A stretch of 64,000 nucleotides of DNA from Variovorax paradoxus (GTDB lineage Bacteria > Pseudomonadota > Gammaproteobacteria > Burkholderiales > Burkholderiaceae_C). The notes under the pieces are model-generated. The model was not told the DNA's origin, ran no database searches, and saw only the letters and a program-made list of their open reading frames with translations. Position numbers and translations under genes: made by a program. Position 1 is the stretch's first letter; each line of letters starts with the position of its first letter. The stretch lies in the NCBI RefSeq assembly GCF_030811855.1, contig NZ_JAUSRN010000004.1:186001-250000 (forward strand). The letters are read 5' to 3'. Below are positions 26,126-36,010 of this stretch, piece by piece.

Positions 26126-27019
26126 TCAGGTCTTGGCGGTGCTGCTACGCGAAGGCCACAGCACCGAGGCGATGGCCACCATCATCAATGCGACCGCCAC
26201 CCAGTCCTGCCAGTGCACAACTTCGCCGAGCCACACCGCGCCGCTGAACACGCCCAGCACAGGAATGAACATCACGCTCAAGGTCGAGGCCACCGGTGGC
26301 AGTCCGCGCGCCAGGTAGAACCACGCCGCGTGCGCAAAGCCGAAGATCAGCACCGCGTTGTAGAGGATCGAACCCCAGGTCACCGAACCCGGCCAGCGCC
26401 ATTGACCACGCTCGAAGAGGAGCGAGAGCACCGTCATCACCACGGCAGTCATCGCCGTCATCCAGAACGAGAGCGTGAGCGTCGCGAGGCCGATGCGCGT
26501 GTGCCGCAGCAGCTGTGTGCCGAGTGCCCATGTCGCGGCCGCCACCAATGCGAGCGCCACGTAGCCGGGCCGGCCCGCGAGGTCGGTGAGTTCGTGCCAC
26601 AGCAGCAACCCGACGCCGATGGCGCAAGCGCCCACGCCGATCCACGAGCGCCGCGTGAGCACGGCCGAGAACAGCACCGCACCGATGATGGCGGAGAACA
26701 CCGGCATCGTGTAGCCAAGGATGGCCGTGCGCCCGCCCGAGAGCGCCTTCACCGCAAGGATGATGCAGGCGTGCCAGATGAACATGTTGGTGGCGCTCAG
26801 CCACACCAGCTCGGGCCAGGCGCTTCGCGGCACGCGGAACGGCACCTTCATGACCACCAGCGCGAGGCCCAGCACCGGCACGCCGAGCCAGATCGAGAGT
26901 GCACGGAAGGCCAGCGGCGGATAGTCCGCCACGCCGAGCTTCATGACGGGCCAGTTCAGACCCCATGCAAGGGTCAGGAAAACGAGCAGGACGAACTGGC
27001 GCGGCGTAAAGGAAGGCAT
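26126..27019 (-). CDS. EamA/DMT-family membrane transporter
   Basis: This is a 297-residue inner-membrane protein of the drug/metabolite transporter superfamily, with two EamA repeats and about ten hydrophobic spans. The first repeat opens with QFVLLVFLTLAWGLNWPVMK and the second with GYVALALVAAATWALGTQLL. The C-terminal helix VALMMVAIASVLWPS is followed by a short basic tail. Such proteins usually export amino acids or other metabolites; the substrate is unknown. It lies 49 bases downstream of uvrA on the same strand and converges with the GntR gene, the two stop codons being 10 bases apart. Confidence 0.88.
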   Translation of the reverse strand: MPSFTPRQFVLLVFLTLAWGLNWPVMKLGVADYPPLAFRALSIWLGVPVLGLALVVMKVPFRVPRSAWPELVWLSATNMFIWHACIILAVKALSGGRTAILGYTMPVFSAIIGAVLFSAVLTRRSWIGVGACAIGVGLLLWHELTDLAGRPGYVALALVAAATWALGTQLLRHTRIGLATLTLSFWMTAMTAVVMTVLSLLFERGQWRWPGSVTWGSILYNAVLIFGFAHAAWFYLARGLPPVASTLSVMFIPVLGVFSGAVWLGEVVHWQDWVAVALMMVAIASVLWPSRSSTAKT

Positions 27020-27068
27020 GGGCCGCGATTGTGGCGCGGCCCGCGCATTCGTGCAGAAAGCGGGCCGG

Positions 27069-30000
27069 CTACAGCAGCCGCTTCAGGTAGCGCCCCGTGT
27101 GGCTCGCCTCGTTGGCCGCGATGTCTTCGGGCGTGCCTTCGCCCACCACCGTGCCGCCGCCGGCGCCGCCTTCGGGGCCCATGTCAATGAGCCAGTCAGC
27201 AGTCTTGATGACGTCCAGGTTGTGCTCGATCACGACGATGGTGTTGCCCGCGTCGCGCAGCTGGTGCAGCACCTTCAGCAGCAGCTCGATGTCTGCGAAA
27301 TGCAGGCCGGTCGTCGGCTCGTCGAGGATGTACAGCGTGCGGCCGGTGTCGCGCTTGCTGAGCTCCAGCGCAAGCTTCACCCGCTGCGCCTCGCCGCCCG
27401 ACAGCGTGGTGGCCGACTGGCCGAGCTTGATGTAGGACAGGCCCACGTCGAGCAGCGTGCGCAGCTTGCGCTCGATGGTGGGCACAGCCTTCAGGAACTC
27501 ATGCGCGGTCTCGACCGTCATCTCGAGGATCTGCGCGATGTTCCTGCCCTTGTATTGAACCTCGAGCGTCTCGCGGTTGTAGCGCTGGCCGTGGCACACC
27601 TCGCAGGGCACGTAAACGTCGGGCAAAAAGTGCATCTCGACCTTCACCACGCCATCGCCCTGGCAGGCCTCGCAGCGCCCGCCGGCCACGTTGAAGCTGA
27701 AGCGGCCCGGGCCGTAACCGCGTTCGCGCGCGGTGTTGGTCTCGGCCATCAGCTCGCGGATCGGCGTAAAGAGGCCCGTGTAGGTGGCCGGGTTGCTGCG
27801 CGGCGTGCGGCCGATGGGGCTCTGGTCGACGTTGATGACCTTGTCGAAATACTCGATGCCCTCGACCGACTCGTGCGCGGCCGGTTCCTCGTGCGCGCGG
27901 TAGAGCGTGCGCGCCACGGCGGTGTAGAGCGTGTCGTTCACCAGCGTCGACTTGCCCGAGCCCGAGACGCCCGTGACGCAGGTGAGCAAGCCGACCGGGA
28001 AGGCCACGCTCACGTTCTTCAGGTTGTTGCCGGTGGCGCCGACCACGCGAATTTCTTGCAGGTCGGTCTGCGATGCAAGGTGAGCCGCCTCGCGCGCGGC
28101 GCGCCGTTCGGCCGCGGGGCTCGGCGGAAAGCGCGAGGCCTTCTTGCCTTCGTTGAAGGCCGGCTTCTTCACGACCGGCAGCCAGGCGGTGCGGTGCTTG
28201 GGCACTTCGATCTTCTTGGCGCCCGAAAGGTACTGGCCGGTCAGCGAATCGGGATTGGCCGCCACCTGGGCATAGCTGCCTTGCGCCATCACACGGCCGC
28301 CGTGGATGCCTGCGCCGGGGCCCATGTCGATCACGTGGTCGGCGGCGTGGATCATGTCCTCGTCGTGCTCGACCACGATCACGCTGTTGCCGATGTCGCG
28401 CAAGTGCTTCAGCGTGCTGATGAGACGGTCGTTGTCGCGCTGGTGCAGGCCGATGCTGGGCTCGTCGAGCACATACATCACGCCCGTGAGGCCCGAGCCG
28501 ATCTGCGACGCCAGCCGGATGCGCTGCGCCTCGCCACCCGAAAGAGTTTCGGCGCTGCGGTCCAGGCTCAGGTAGTTCAGGCCCACGTCGTTCAGGAACT
28601 TCAGGCGCAGGCCGATTTCGCGCACCACCTTGTCGGCGATGTCGGCCTTGGCGCCGCGCAGCTTCAATGTCTGGAACCAGGCGAGCGAATCGCGCAGCGT
28701 GAGGTGGCTCAGTTCGAAGATCGCCATGCGGGGTGGTTCTCCACCATCCGCCGGGCGGGCCGACTCGTCCACCAGGAACACGTTGCGCGCCTCGGGCCGG
28801 AGGCGCGATCCGCCGCAGTCGGGGCACGGCTGCAGGTTGCGAAAGCGCGCGAGGTCTTCGCGCACCATCACCGAATCGGTCTCGCGGTAGCGCCGCGCCA
28901 TGTTCGGAATGATCCCTTCGAAAGGGTGCTTCTTCGTAAGCTTTTTGCCCGCGAAGTTGCCCGACTCCATGGTGTAGTTGAACTTGATCTCTTCGGCCGC
29001 CGAGCCTTGCAGCAGCACCTGCTGCACCGAGGCGGGCAATGATTCGAAGGGCGCGTCGACGTCGAACTTGTAGTGCTTCGCAACGCTCTCGATCATGCTG
29101 AAGTAGTAGCTGTTGCGGCGGTCCCATCCCTTGATGGCACCGCTTGCGAGCGAGAGGGTGGGAAAGGCCACCACGCGCGCCGGGTCGAACACCTCGCGAT
29201 GCCCGAGGCCGTCGCAGCTCGGGCAGGCGCCCACGGGCGAGTTGAACGAGAAGAGGCGCGGCTCCAGCTCCGACAGCGAGTAGTGGCAGATCGGGCAGGC
29301 GAACTTGGCGTTGAACAGGTGTTCCTTGTCGGCCGCACCCTCGGCGCCCAGCTCGAGCGCGATGGCCCGGCCTTCGGCGAGGCGCAATGCGGCTTCGAAG
29401 CTCTCGGCCAGGCGCTGCTGCATGTCGGGCCGCGCGCGCAGGCGGTCGATCACCACGTCGATGTCGTGCTTCTCGGTCTTCTTGAGCTTGGGCAGGTCGT
29501 TGTATTCGTACGTTTGCCCGTCGACGCGGAAGCGCACGTAGCCGGCCGCCTGCATCTCGGCGAACAACTCGAGGAACTCGCCCTTCTTTTCGCGTGCCAC
29601 GGGCGCCAGGATCATCAGGCGCGGCTCGTCTGGAATGGCCAGCGTGGCATCGACCATCTGCGACACCGTCTGCGCCTGCAGCGGCAAGTGGTGGTCGGGG
29701 CAGTAGGGCGTGCCTGCGCGCGCATACAGCAGGCGCAGGTAGTCGTGGATCTCGGTCACCGTGCCCACGGTGGAGCGCGGGTTGTGGCTGGTGGCCTTCT
29801 GCTCGATGCTGATGGCGGGCGACAGGCCCTCGATCACATCCACGTCGGGCTTGTCCATGAGCTGCAGGAACTGCCGCGCATAGGCCGAAAGGCTCTCGAC
29901 ATAGCGCCGCTGCCCTTCGGCATACAGCGTGTCGAAGGCCAGGCTCGACTTGCCCGAGCCCGACAGGCCGGTGATCACCACCAGCTTGTTGCGCGGGATG

Positions 30001-30149
30001 TCGAGGTCGACGTTCTTCAGGTTGTGCGTGCGCGCACCGCGGATGCTGATGCGCTGCTGCGCGAGTACGGCACCTAGGTAGGCGTCGCGTTCCGGGTCTT
30101 CAGTGGCGGGGGATTTCAAGGGGTCGATCGTCCGAGGGCAACCGAGCAT
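27069..30149 (-). CDS. uvrA: Excinuclease ABC subunit A
   Basis: This is a 1026-residue DNA damage sensor of nucleotide excision repair, acting with UvrB and UvrC. Walker A1 is [15 protein letters not shown] and Walker A2 is [15 protein letters not shown]. Both signature motifs are present ([12 protein letters not shown] and [12 protein letters not shown]), and two zinc modules are seen (CPICHYS...GACPSC, and CEACQGDG...CEVC). It is longer than the usual 940 residues. The excess is an N-terminal extension of about 30 residues and a basic, alanine-rich insertion before the second ATPase domain, around [20 protein letters not shown]. The start codon lies 18 bases after the chloride channel gene's stop. 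No LexA box was recognised in the short gap. Confidence 0.95.
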   Translation of the reverse strand: MLGCPRTIDPLKSPATEDPERDAYLGAVLAQQRISIRGARTHNLKNVDLDIPRNKLVVITGLSGSGKSSLAFDTLYAEGQRRYVESLSAYARQFLQLMDKPDVDVIEGLSPAISIEQKATSHNPRSTVGTVTEIHDYLRLLYARAGTPYCPDHHLPLQAQTVSQMVDATLAIPDEPRLMILAPVAREKKGEFLELFAEMQAAGYVRFRVDGQTYEYNDLPKLKKTEKHDIDVVIDRLRARPDMQQRLAESFEAALRLAEGRAIALELGAEGAADKEHLFNAKFACPICHYSLSELEPRLFSFNSPVGACPSCDGLGHREVFDPARVVAFPTLSLASGAIKGWDRRNSYYFSMIESVAKHYKFDVDAPFESLPASVQQVLLQGSAAEEIKFNYTMESGNFAGKKLTKKHPFEGIIPNMARRYRETDSVMVREDLARFRNLQPCPDCGGSRLRPEARNVFLVDESARPADGGEPPRMAIFELSHLTLRDSLAWFQTLKLRGAKADIADKVVREIGLRLKFLNDVGLNYLSLDRSAETLSGGEAQRIRLASQIGSGLTGVMYVLDEPSIGLHQRDNDRLISTLKHLRDIGNSVIVVEHDEDMIHAADHVIDMGPGAGIHGGRVMAQGSYAQVAANPDSLTGQYLSGAKKIEVPKHRTAWLPVVKKPAFNEGKKASRFPPSPAAERRAAREAAHLASQTDLQEIRVVGATGNNLKNVSVAFPVGLLTCVTGVSGSGKSTLVNDTLYTAVARTLYRAHEEPAAHESVEGIEYFDKVINVDQSPIGRTPRSNPATYTGLFTPIRELMAETNTARERGYGPGRFSFNVAGGRCEACQGDGVVKVEMHFLPDVYVPCEVCHGQRYNRETLEVQYKGRNIAQILEMTVETAHEFLKAVPTIERKLRTLLDVGLSYIKLGQSATTLSGGEAQRVKLALELSKRDTGRTLYILDEPTTGLHFADIELLLKVLHQLRDAGNTIVVIEHNLDVIKTADWLIDMGPEGGAGGGTVVGEGTPEDIAANEASHTGRYLKRLL

Positions 30150-30167
30150 GATAGTGCGCCTGCCATT

Positions 30168-31550
30168 TCATGGCGAGGGGGCGGGTTGTGCCGGTCTCTT
30201 CGCGGGGGCTTCCGGATCGGCCGAGTGCACCGCCTCGGTGCTTCCGATGGCCCTCGCGACCATGTGCTCGGCCAGCGTGTCGTAAAGCGGGCGGCTGATC
30301 ATGCGGGAGACCAGGCTGGCAAGCATGGCCGCTGCCATGAGGCTCAGCACCATCGAGTGGCCGTCGACCATTTCCATCACGATGATGAAGGCGGTGAGCG
30401 GTGCCTGGGTGACGGCAGCCAGGAAGCCGGCCATGCCCATGGCGATGAGCGCGGGCCCGAGCTCGCTGCCCGTCAGCCCGGCCACCGCGTCTCCGATGCC
30501 CGCGCCAATGGACAGCGAAGGCGCGAAGATGCCGCCCGGCACGCCGCACCAGGCGGTGAGCCAGGTGGCGATGAACTTCAGCGCGGTGTAGAGCGGCGTC
30601 AGCTCGTCATGGCCCTGCAGCATCTGCTTGACCGCCTCGGAGCCGGCACCGAAGGTGACGCCGCCCGTCACCAGGCCGATGACCGCCACCGCCAGTCCGC
30701 CGCAGGCTGCGAACCGTACCGGAAAGCGCGCGCGCCAGCGGTTGAAGCGCCCGGCCCCGCCGGTGAGCGAGGCGATCAGGAGCCGCGCGAACAGTCCGCC
30801 GGCCGCGCCGCTCAGCAGCGTGACCAGCAGGCCCGGCCCCAGGGCATCCCAGCCCAGCCGGGGGACGCGGATCACGCCGAAGTAGCTCAGGTTGCCAAAG
30901 GCCGAGACCGCCACCAGGCCCGCCAACACGATCGCCGTGATGATCAGCCCGCTGGAGCGCGCTTCGAGCCGGCCCGACAGTTCTTCGATGGCAAACACCA
31001 CTCCGGCCAGCGGTGCATTGAAGGCCGCCGCGATGCCAGCCGCGCCGCCCGCCACCAGCAGCGCACGGGAATCGATGGTGGTGTTGGGCGAGAGCCAGCG
31101 CCGCGCATGCTGCATCACGCCGGCTGCCACCTGCACGGAAGGGCCCTCGCGCCCGATCGACAAGCCGGCCGCGAAGCCCGCGACGCCCAGCCCGATCTTG
31201 GCCACCGTCAGCCGGAGTGACGCGAAGACGAAGCGCCGCTCCTCCGGGAGCGCCGGATGCAGAGCCGCCTTTATCTGCGGTATGCCCGAGCCGCCCGCAC
31301 CGGGAAAGAAGCGCAGCGTGAACCACACAATGGCCGCGGTGATGAGCGGCGTCGTCAGCAGCACCGCCCACGGCCAGGCCCGGTAGAAGCGGTGAAACTG
31401 GCCGAACACCCAGTCGCTGGCAAACGTGAAGCCCACCACGAAGAGCCCGGCCGCGATGGCATAGCCGAGCACGATGGCCCGGTCGAGCCAGACGCGGCCG
31501 CCGCGCAATTCGGCGCGCAGATGCTCGAAAAAGTCAGGTTCTCTGTTCAT
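30168..31550 (-). CDS. ClC-family chloride channel / H+-coupled antiporter
   Basis: This is a 460-residue membrane protein of the ClC family. The three anion-selectivity motifs are visible: [23 protein letters not shown] and [17 protein letters not shown]. About 16 hydrophobic segments cover residues 25-430, and no C-terminal CBS domains are present. Such proteins exchange chloride (or fluoride or nitrate in subgroups) for protons. The start at MNREPD is preferred; an in-frame ATG 54 bases upstream would add 18 residues. It is likely co-transcribed with uvrA and is divergent from ssb. Confidence 0.9.
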   Translation of the reverse strand: MNREPDFFEHLRAELRGGRVWLDRAIVLGYAIAAGLFVVGFTFASDWVFGQFHRFYRAWPWAVLLTTPLITAAIVWFTLRFFPGAGGSGIPQIKAALHPALPEERRFVFASLRLTVAKIGLGVAGFAAGLSIGREGPSVQVAAGVMQHARRWLSPNTTIDSRALLVAGGAAGIAAAFNAPLAGVVFAIEELSGRLEARSSGLIITAIVLAGLVAVSAFGNLSYFGVIRVPRLGWDALGPGLLVTLLSGAAGGLFARLLIASLTGGAGRFNRWRARFPVRFAACGGLAVAVIGLVTGGVTFGAGSEAVKQMLQGHDELTPLYTALKFIATWLTAWCGVPGGIFAPSLSIGAGIGDAVAGLTGSELGPALIAMGMAGFLAAVTQAPLTAFIIVMEMVDGHSMVLSLMAAAMLASLVSRMISRPLYDTLAEHMVARAIGSTEAVHSADPEAPAKRPAQPAPSP

Positions 31551-31658
31551 GCGGAAGGCCCATTCTGGCACCCGGTGGGGATGCGAGCGGTCGCCTTGGG
31601 GCACAATCGAGGGTTACTTTCAACCTCCTCCTTCATCTACTTATCAGGGGCAGTGCAT

Positions 31659-32222
31659 ATGGCATCGGTCAATAAAGTCATCGTCGTGGGCAACTTGGGT
31701 CGCGATCCCGAAATGCGTACCTTCCCGAGCGGCGATCAGGTCGCAAACGTCACCGTGGCCACCACCGATCGCTGGAAGGACAAGCAAAGCGGCGAAATGC
31801 GCGAAGCCACCGAATGGCACCGCATCGTCTTCAACGGCCGCCTGGCCGAAATTGCCGGCCAGTACCTGCGCAAGGGCTCGCAGGTGTATGTCGAAGGCAG
31901 CCTGCGCACGCGCAAGTGGACCGACAAGGACGGCATCGAAAAGTACACCACCGAAATCCGCGCCGACCAGATGCAGATGCTGGGCAGCCGCCAGGGCCAG
32001 GGCGGCCCCTCGGGCGGTCCGGAGGACGACGGCGGCTACTCGCAAGGTGGCGGCGGCGGCGGCGGTGGTTACTCGCAAGGCGCGGGTGGCGGCGGTGGTG
32101 GTGGCGGCTACGCCCCCCGTGCACCGGCCGCGGCACCCCGTGCTCCGGCAGCCGCACCGCGCCAGGCGCCGGCCAAGTCGTCGTCGGGCTTCGACGACAT
32201 GGACGACGATATTCCGTTCTGA
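31659..32222 (+). CDS. ssb: Single-stranded DNA-binding protein
   Basis: This is a 187-residue SSB that coats single-stranded DNA during replication and repair. Residues 1-110 form the OB fold ([50 protein letters not shown]). A low-complexity linker of glycine runs, Gly-Gly-Tyr-Ser-Gln repeats and Ala-Pro repeats follows at about 118-175. The acidic tip DDMDDDIPF ends the chain and is the docking site for partner proteins. It is divergent from the ClC and uvrA genes, so uvrA and ssb sit close, as in many proteobacteria, but with the channel between them. Confidence 0.96.
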   Translation: MASVNKVIVVGNLGRDPEMRTFPSGDQVANVTVATTDRWKDKQSGEMREATEWHRIVFNGRLAEIAGQYLRKGSQVYVEGSLRTRKWTDKDGIEKYTTEIRADQMQMLGSRQGQGGPSGGPEDDGGYSQGGGGGGGGYSQGAGGGGGGGGYAPRAPAAAPRAPAAAPRQAPAKSSSGFDDMDDDIPF

Positions 32223-32237
32223 ATTGAATCGACCCAT

Positions 32238-32267
32238 GGCTGAAGCTGTTCCATCGCTGCTTCAGCC
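32238..32267 (+). terminator. Hairpin after ssb (weak terminator candidate)
   Basis: A perfect 9-bp stem GGCTGAAGC / GCTTCAGCC with a 12-base loop begins 16 bases after the ssb stop. It lacks a following T tract, so intrinsic termination would be inefficient. It may instead stabilise the ssb transcript. Confidence 0.4.
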
Positions 32268-32335
32268 GTGCGGCTCGCCGAGGACATTCCCGCTCCCGCT
32301 CGCGTTTTCCTGAACCGGATGCAGGCCGCGCGCCG

Positions 32336-34330
32336 ATGAGTTCCACATTCGCGCGTCGGCTGCACGCGCGGCTGCTAGAGCACGTCTCCAGCTCTCGCCT
32401 GACCTCTTTCTGGGCGAGCGGGATGCTTCTTGTTTCCGTGGCGCTGCTGGTGGCCATGGTGGTCTTCTTTGCCGCGCCCGGCGTCGGAGAAGAGCCCTCG
32501 GCCATCCACATGACGCATGCCGACTGGCAGGTGGAAGAAGCACCGGGCTTCCGCGAACTGCCGCTCGCCGTGCAAAGCGAAGCCTTGCCGGCCACCTGGC
32601 AAACCGTCGAGCTGCCCCTGGCCCCGCCCATCGCCCTGCTGCGCCAGGCTGGCGGCAGCGCATCGGCGGGCCCGACCCGCATCACCTGGCTGCGGCTTTC
32701 GCCGCGCGACTTGCCCGGCACTTCGGCGCCGCTCGCCTTGTATGGCGCGCGGATCAAGACGGACGGCACCATTGCCGTCTATGCCAACGGGCGGTTGGTT
32801 CATCGCGCGCAGGTGCAGGGTCCGTTGTGGAACAGCACCCGCACGCCGTTGTGGATATTGCTGAACAAGACGCCCGACGGCGAGCCGCTGCGCGAGATCC
32901 TCCTGCGGATGGAGCACACGCGAGGCGCGCAGGTGGCGGTTTCATCGCTCTGGCTGGGGCCCGCCAACGCGCTCGAAGGGCGCTATCGAATGCGCCAGTG
33001 GCTCCAGCAGGACCTGCCGGGCATGCTCAGTACCGCCTTCATGGCCGTGGGCTTGTTCTCGCTCTTCGTGTGGTTCAGGCGCAGCCACGAGACGGGCTAC
33101 CTGCTGTTCTTCAACCTGGCGACCACGTCCTTCCTGCGGAGCCTGCATTTCTATGTCGGCGTTCCGGTTGCCAACGACTGGTTCGCCTGGCTGACGGTCA
33201 ACTCCCTGTTCTGGCTGGTGGCGGTGGTGCACTTCGCGCTGCGCCAGCTGCATGGCCGTCCGCTCAGGGGGCTGAGCTTCGCGGTGGTGGGTTGGACGGC
33301 GCTGATCGGCGTGCTGACACTGCCGGGGCTGGCCATATTGAGAAACACGCCGCAGGTCACACCGTTGATCTACATCGGCGCGGCATCGATGGGCGTGGCC
33401 GTGGCGCTGGTCGGCGGCGTCAGTGCCTGGCGCCGCTCCGGCGAAGGGCGGCTGGTGGCGGTCGGCATCGGCGTGTGCGTGCTGCTGGGCGTGTCCGACT
33501 GGTTGCTGCAGAACAACTTCATCAGCCCCGAAGGCTGGTACCTTGGCGCCTATACCAATGCGGTCACCTTCAGCGTCTTTGGGGTGCTGATGTACCGGCG
33601 CTACGTGAGCGCCATTGCAGAGGTCGAGCGTGTCAACGCCAGCCTGGCGCAGCGCCTGCAGGCCCGCGAGGCCGAACTCGAACTCAGCCACCAGCGGCTG
33701 CGCGAGGTCGAAAGGCTGCAGACCATCAGCGACGAGCGCCAGCGCCTGATGCAGGACATGCACGACGGACTCGGCTCCTCGCTGATCAGCGCCATCCGCT
33801 CGGTGGAGCGCGGCGGCATGAGCGGCGACAGTGTTTCGGAGTTGCTCAAGGGCTGCTTGGACGACCTGAAGCTGACCATCGATTCGATGGAGCCGCTCGA
33901 AGACGACCTGTTGCTGCTGCTCGCGACGCTACGCTATCGGCTCGGGCCGCGTCTCGAGAGTTCGGGTGTCGCCTTGCGGTGGAACGTGCAGGAGCTTCCG
34001 GCACTGGACTGGCTCGACCCCACGAGCGCGCTGCAGATCCTGCGCATCGTCCAGGAGAGCATCGCCAACGTGCTGCGCCATACCCGCGCCACCGAGATCC
34101 GGGTGGGCACCGTGGCGCAGGCGTCGGGTGTGCGCGTGACCATCGAGGACAACGGCCAGGGCTTCGATGTGGACAAGGCCATGGCCACCGCCGGCGGGCG
34201 AGGCATGCAGAACCAGCTGCGGCGGGCGCAGGCCATCGGTGGCGCGGTCTCGTGGCGCTCGGGGCCGGCGGGCACGCTGTTCACGCTGTGGCTGCCGCTG
34301 AAGCGCGAGCGGCGGGCGGCGCGGGCATAG
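32336..34330 (+). CDS. Membrane sensor histidine kinase (7TM + HisKA_3)
   Basis: This is a 664-residue sensor kinase. An N-terminal transmembrane helix (residues 25-47) leads into an extracytoplasmic domain to about residue 220, which resembles the 7TMR-DISM extracellular module. Seven further hydrophobic spans (about 225-425) and a coiled coil rich in E, R and Q (about 430-470) follow. The phosphoacceptor histidine is H476 in MQDMHDGLGSS, typical of NarL-group (HisKA_3) kinases. The ATPase domain shows QESIANVLRHTRATEIRV, EDNGQGFD and GGRGMQNQ. No response regulator gene is adjacent, so it is an orphan in this window. The signal is unknown. Confidence 0.87.
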   Translation: MSSTFARRLHARLLEHVSSSRLTSFWASGMLLVSVALLVAMVVFFAAPGVGEEPSAIHMTHADWQVEEAPGFRELPLAVQSEALPATWQTVELPLAPPIALLRQAGGSASAGPTRITWLRLSPRDLPGTSAPLALYGARIKTDGTIAVYANGRLVHRAQVQGPLWNSTRTPLWILLNKTPDGEPLREILLRMEHTRGAQVAVSSLWLGPANALEGRYRMRQWLQQDLPGMLSTAFMAVGLFSLFVWFRRSHETGYLLFFNLATTSFLRSLHFYVGVPVANDWFAWLTVNSLFWLVAVVHFALRQLHGRPLRGLSFAVVGWTALIGVLTLPGLAILRNTPQVTPLIYIGAASMGVAVALVGGVSAWRRSGEGRLVAVGIGVCVLLGVSDWLLQNNFISPEGWYLGAYTNAVTFSVFGVLMYRRYVSAIAEVERVNASLAQRLQAREAELELSHQRLREVERLQTISDERQRLMQDMHDGLGSSLISAIRSVERGGMSGDSVSELLKGCLDDLKLTIDSMEPLEDDLLLLLATLRYRLGPRLESSGVALRWNVQELPALDWLDPTSALQILRIVQESIANVLRHTRATEIRVGTVAQASGVRVTIEDNGQGFDVDKAMATAGGRGMQNQLRRAQAIGGAVSWRSGPAGTLFTLWLPLKRERRAARA

Positions 34331-34340
34331 GACTCGCGGT

Positions 34341-34793
34341 TCAGCCGACGTCCGCGTGCTCCTCATATTGGGGCAGGCCGTCCGTGATCGTGAACCAGGG
34401 CGCCTTCGAGCCGACGAAAATGTGCGCGCTCGGGCGGATGGACGGGTCGTCGACCAGCGTGCCCAGGGTCACGTGCACGAAGCGGCCGTCGCGCACCACG
34501 GAGTACAGCAGCGAGCCGCAGCGGCGGCAATGGATGTCGCCCGCATTTTCATTGCCGAAAACGAGCAGCTGGTCCTGGCCCTCTTCGAGGGTCAGCTTGT
34601 GCCGCTCTATGCCGGCGAAGGGCTTGAAGGCCGAGCCGGTGGTGCGCCTGCAGTTCGAGCAGTGGCAGTTCAGCGCGTAGGCGAATTCGTCGGCCACGGT
34701 GTAGCGTACGGCGCCGCACATGCATTGGCCAGGGAGTGCGCGGGTGCTTGCCTTCTCGAACACGTCGGAATCGATTTGTGCGCCTGAACTCAC
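34341..34793 (-). CDS. GFA-family (glutathione-dependent formaldehyde-activating-like) protein
   Basis: This is a 150-residue zinc protein of the GFA/CENP-V fold. Seven cysteines fit the family pattern: C24 and C26 (QCMCGAVRY), C43, C45 and C48 (NCHCSNCRR), and C89 and C92 (IHCRRCGS). The family was named for formaldehyde-glutathione condensation, but most members have no proven reaction. The start codon is a GTG at 34793 that overlaps the stop of the zinc-ribbon reading frame just upstream (GTGA); a later GTG is possible. It converges with the sensor kinase gene, with 10 bases between stop codons. Confidence 0.82.
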   Translation of the reverse strand: MSSGAQIDSDVFEKASTRALPGQCMCGAVRYTVADEFAYALNCHCSNCRRTTGSAFKPFAGIERHKLTLEEGQDQLLVFGNENAGDIHCRRCGSLLYSVVRDGRFVHVTLGTLVDDPSIRPSAHIFVGSKAPWFTITDGLPQYEEHADVG

Positions 34794-35093
34794 TTCGTTT
34801 TTGCACGCAGGAACTGACGCCCCAAAATGCCTCCGATCCAGGCGCCTCCGACGGAGATGGCGTAAATCGCTCGATCGTCAAGAGACACGATTTTTCTCAA
34901 ATTCATCGTGCCCGGCGACGAGGAAGAAGCCAAAAATGGCTCCGACACCGCTGTAGACGCGGGCATCCATTGCCTCGGTCGTCTTTCGATATCCGGCCGA
35001 ATGCCCCACTGCTTCATGGATGAGAGTCGTGCTGCACTGGATGCAGCGCACGTCCATGGCCGAGTTCAGATGGTTGCAAACGGGGCACTGCAC
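34790..35093 (-). pseudogene. Small zinc-ribbon membrane protein, apparently frameshifted
   Basis: Two overlapping reading frames look like one gene broken by a single-base shift. The first (35093-34878, GTG start) encodes a zinc ribbon, CPVCNHLNSAMDVRCIQC at residues 3-20, and a first hydrophobic segment GVGAIFGFFLVAG. It then stops after an unrelated tail. The second frame, ending at 34790, encodes a plausible continuation: IYAISVGGAWIGGILGRQF, a glycine-rich second membrane segment. It ends in an overlap with the GFA start codon. The shift would fall near 34905-34930. It follows the YebC gene by 9 bases. Either a real frameshift mutation or a sequencing error would explain it; a genuine 71-residue protein is less likely. 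Confidence 0.55.
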
Positions 35094-35102
35094 GGGAGGC
35101 CC

Positions 35103-35816
35103 TCAGCCCGCAAGGCCCACGAACACGTTCTGCACGTCGTCGTTGGCGTCGATGGCGGCCAGGAACACTTCGACTTCTTCCAGGTGCTCGGCGCTCAGGC
35201 TGGCCGGATCGACCGGGTTCTTCGGCTTGTAGCCCAGCTTGGCCGACAGCACCGTGAAGCCCTGGGCCGGCAGCGCGCGGCTCACGAGGTCCAGGTCGGT
35301 GGGGTCGGTCAGGAACATGGTGGCGCCGCTTTCGCCGGCCGGCTCGAAGTCTTGCGCGCCCGCCTCGATGGCAGCCACTTCGGCATCAGCGCCCGGGTTC
35401 GAGGGCTCGGCTTCGATCATGCCGACGTGGTCGAAATCCCATGACACCGAGCCCGAGGTGCCCAGCTGGCCCTTGCGGAACAGAACGCGCATTTCAGGCG
35501 CGGTGCGGTTCACGTTGTCCGTCAGGCATTCGACCATCACAGGCACCTGGTGCGGCGCAAAACCTTCGTAGATCACGTGTTCGAAGTGCACTGCCTCGCC
35601 GGTGAGCCCGGCGCCTTTTTTGATGGCGCGGTCCAGGGTGTCCTTGGGCATCGAGACCTTGCGGGCCTGCTCCACGACCAGTCGCAGGCGTGCATTCGAG
35701 GCCGGATCGGCACCGCTGCGCGCGGCGACCATGATTTCCTTGGCCAGTTTTCCGAACAGGCGGCCCTTGGCGTTGGCGGCCAGATCCTTGTGTTTTGCTT
35801 TCCACTGTGCGCCCAT
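35103..35816 (-). CDS. YebC/PmpR-family regulator or translation factor
   Basis: This is a 237-residue protein of the YebC/PmpR (TACO1) family. It begins [19 protein letters not shown], close to the family's usual MGRxWxxKK start, and has [34 protein letters not shown] and the acidic C-terminal domain ([19 protein letters not shown]). Members are described as DNA-binding regulators and, for YebC, as factors easing translation of proline stretches. An AAGGAA ribosome site supports the start at 35816; the upstream in-frame extension is unlikely. It heads a short minus-strand cluster with the zinc-ribbon and GFA genes. Confidence 0.92.
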   Translation of the reverse strand: MGAQWKAKHKDLAANAKGRLFGKLAKEIMVAARSGADPASNARLRLVVEQARKVSMPKDTLDRAIKKGAGLTGEAVHFEHVIYEGFAPHQVPVMVECLTDNVNRTAPEMRVLFRKGQLGTSGSVSWDFDHVGMIEAEPSNPGADAEVAAIEAGAQDFEPAGESGATMFLTDPTDLDLVSRALPAQGFTVLSAKLGYKPKNPVDPASLSAEHLEEVEVFLAAIDANDDVQNVFVGLAG

Positions 35817-36010
35817 GGCGGATGTTCCTTGTGTTGGGTATGCGGTGTCCAGCCTCGCTTGGCGCCGGGCCGAAGGGCTGATGACCGGTTTGGGGCAGCT
35901 ACTGTAGCCGGAGCGCATGCGGACAGCAGTTTTTTCCAAGTCCCGGAGGCCAGGCGTACCTAGGCTTGGCACGTCTCATCGTCCACAACCTGTTCTTCAG
36001 ACACGCAGCC

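Noticed and set aside
26110..26131. Terminator between the GntR and DMT genes (ACCTGA...TCAGGT around a T-rich loop)
   Set aside because: The stem is only 6 bp and includes both stop codons; too weak to list as a terminator.
32040..32200. Tandem repeat or frameshift in the glycine-rich part of ssb
   Set aside because: The frame stays open and ends in the conserved acidic DDDIPF tip, so this is the usual low-complexity linker.
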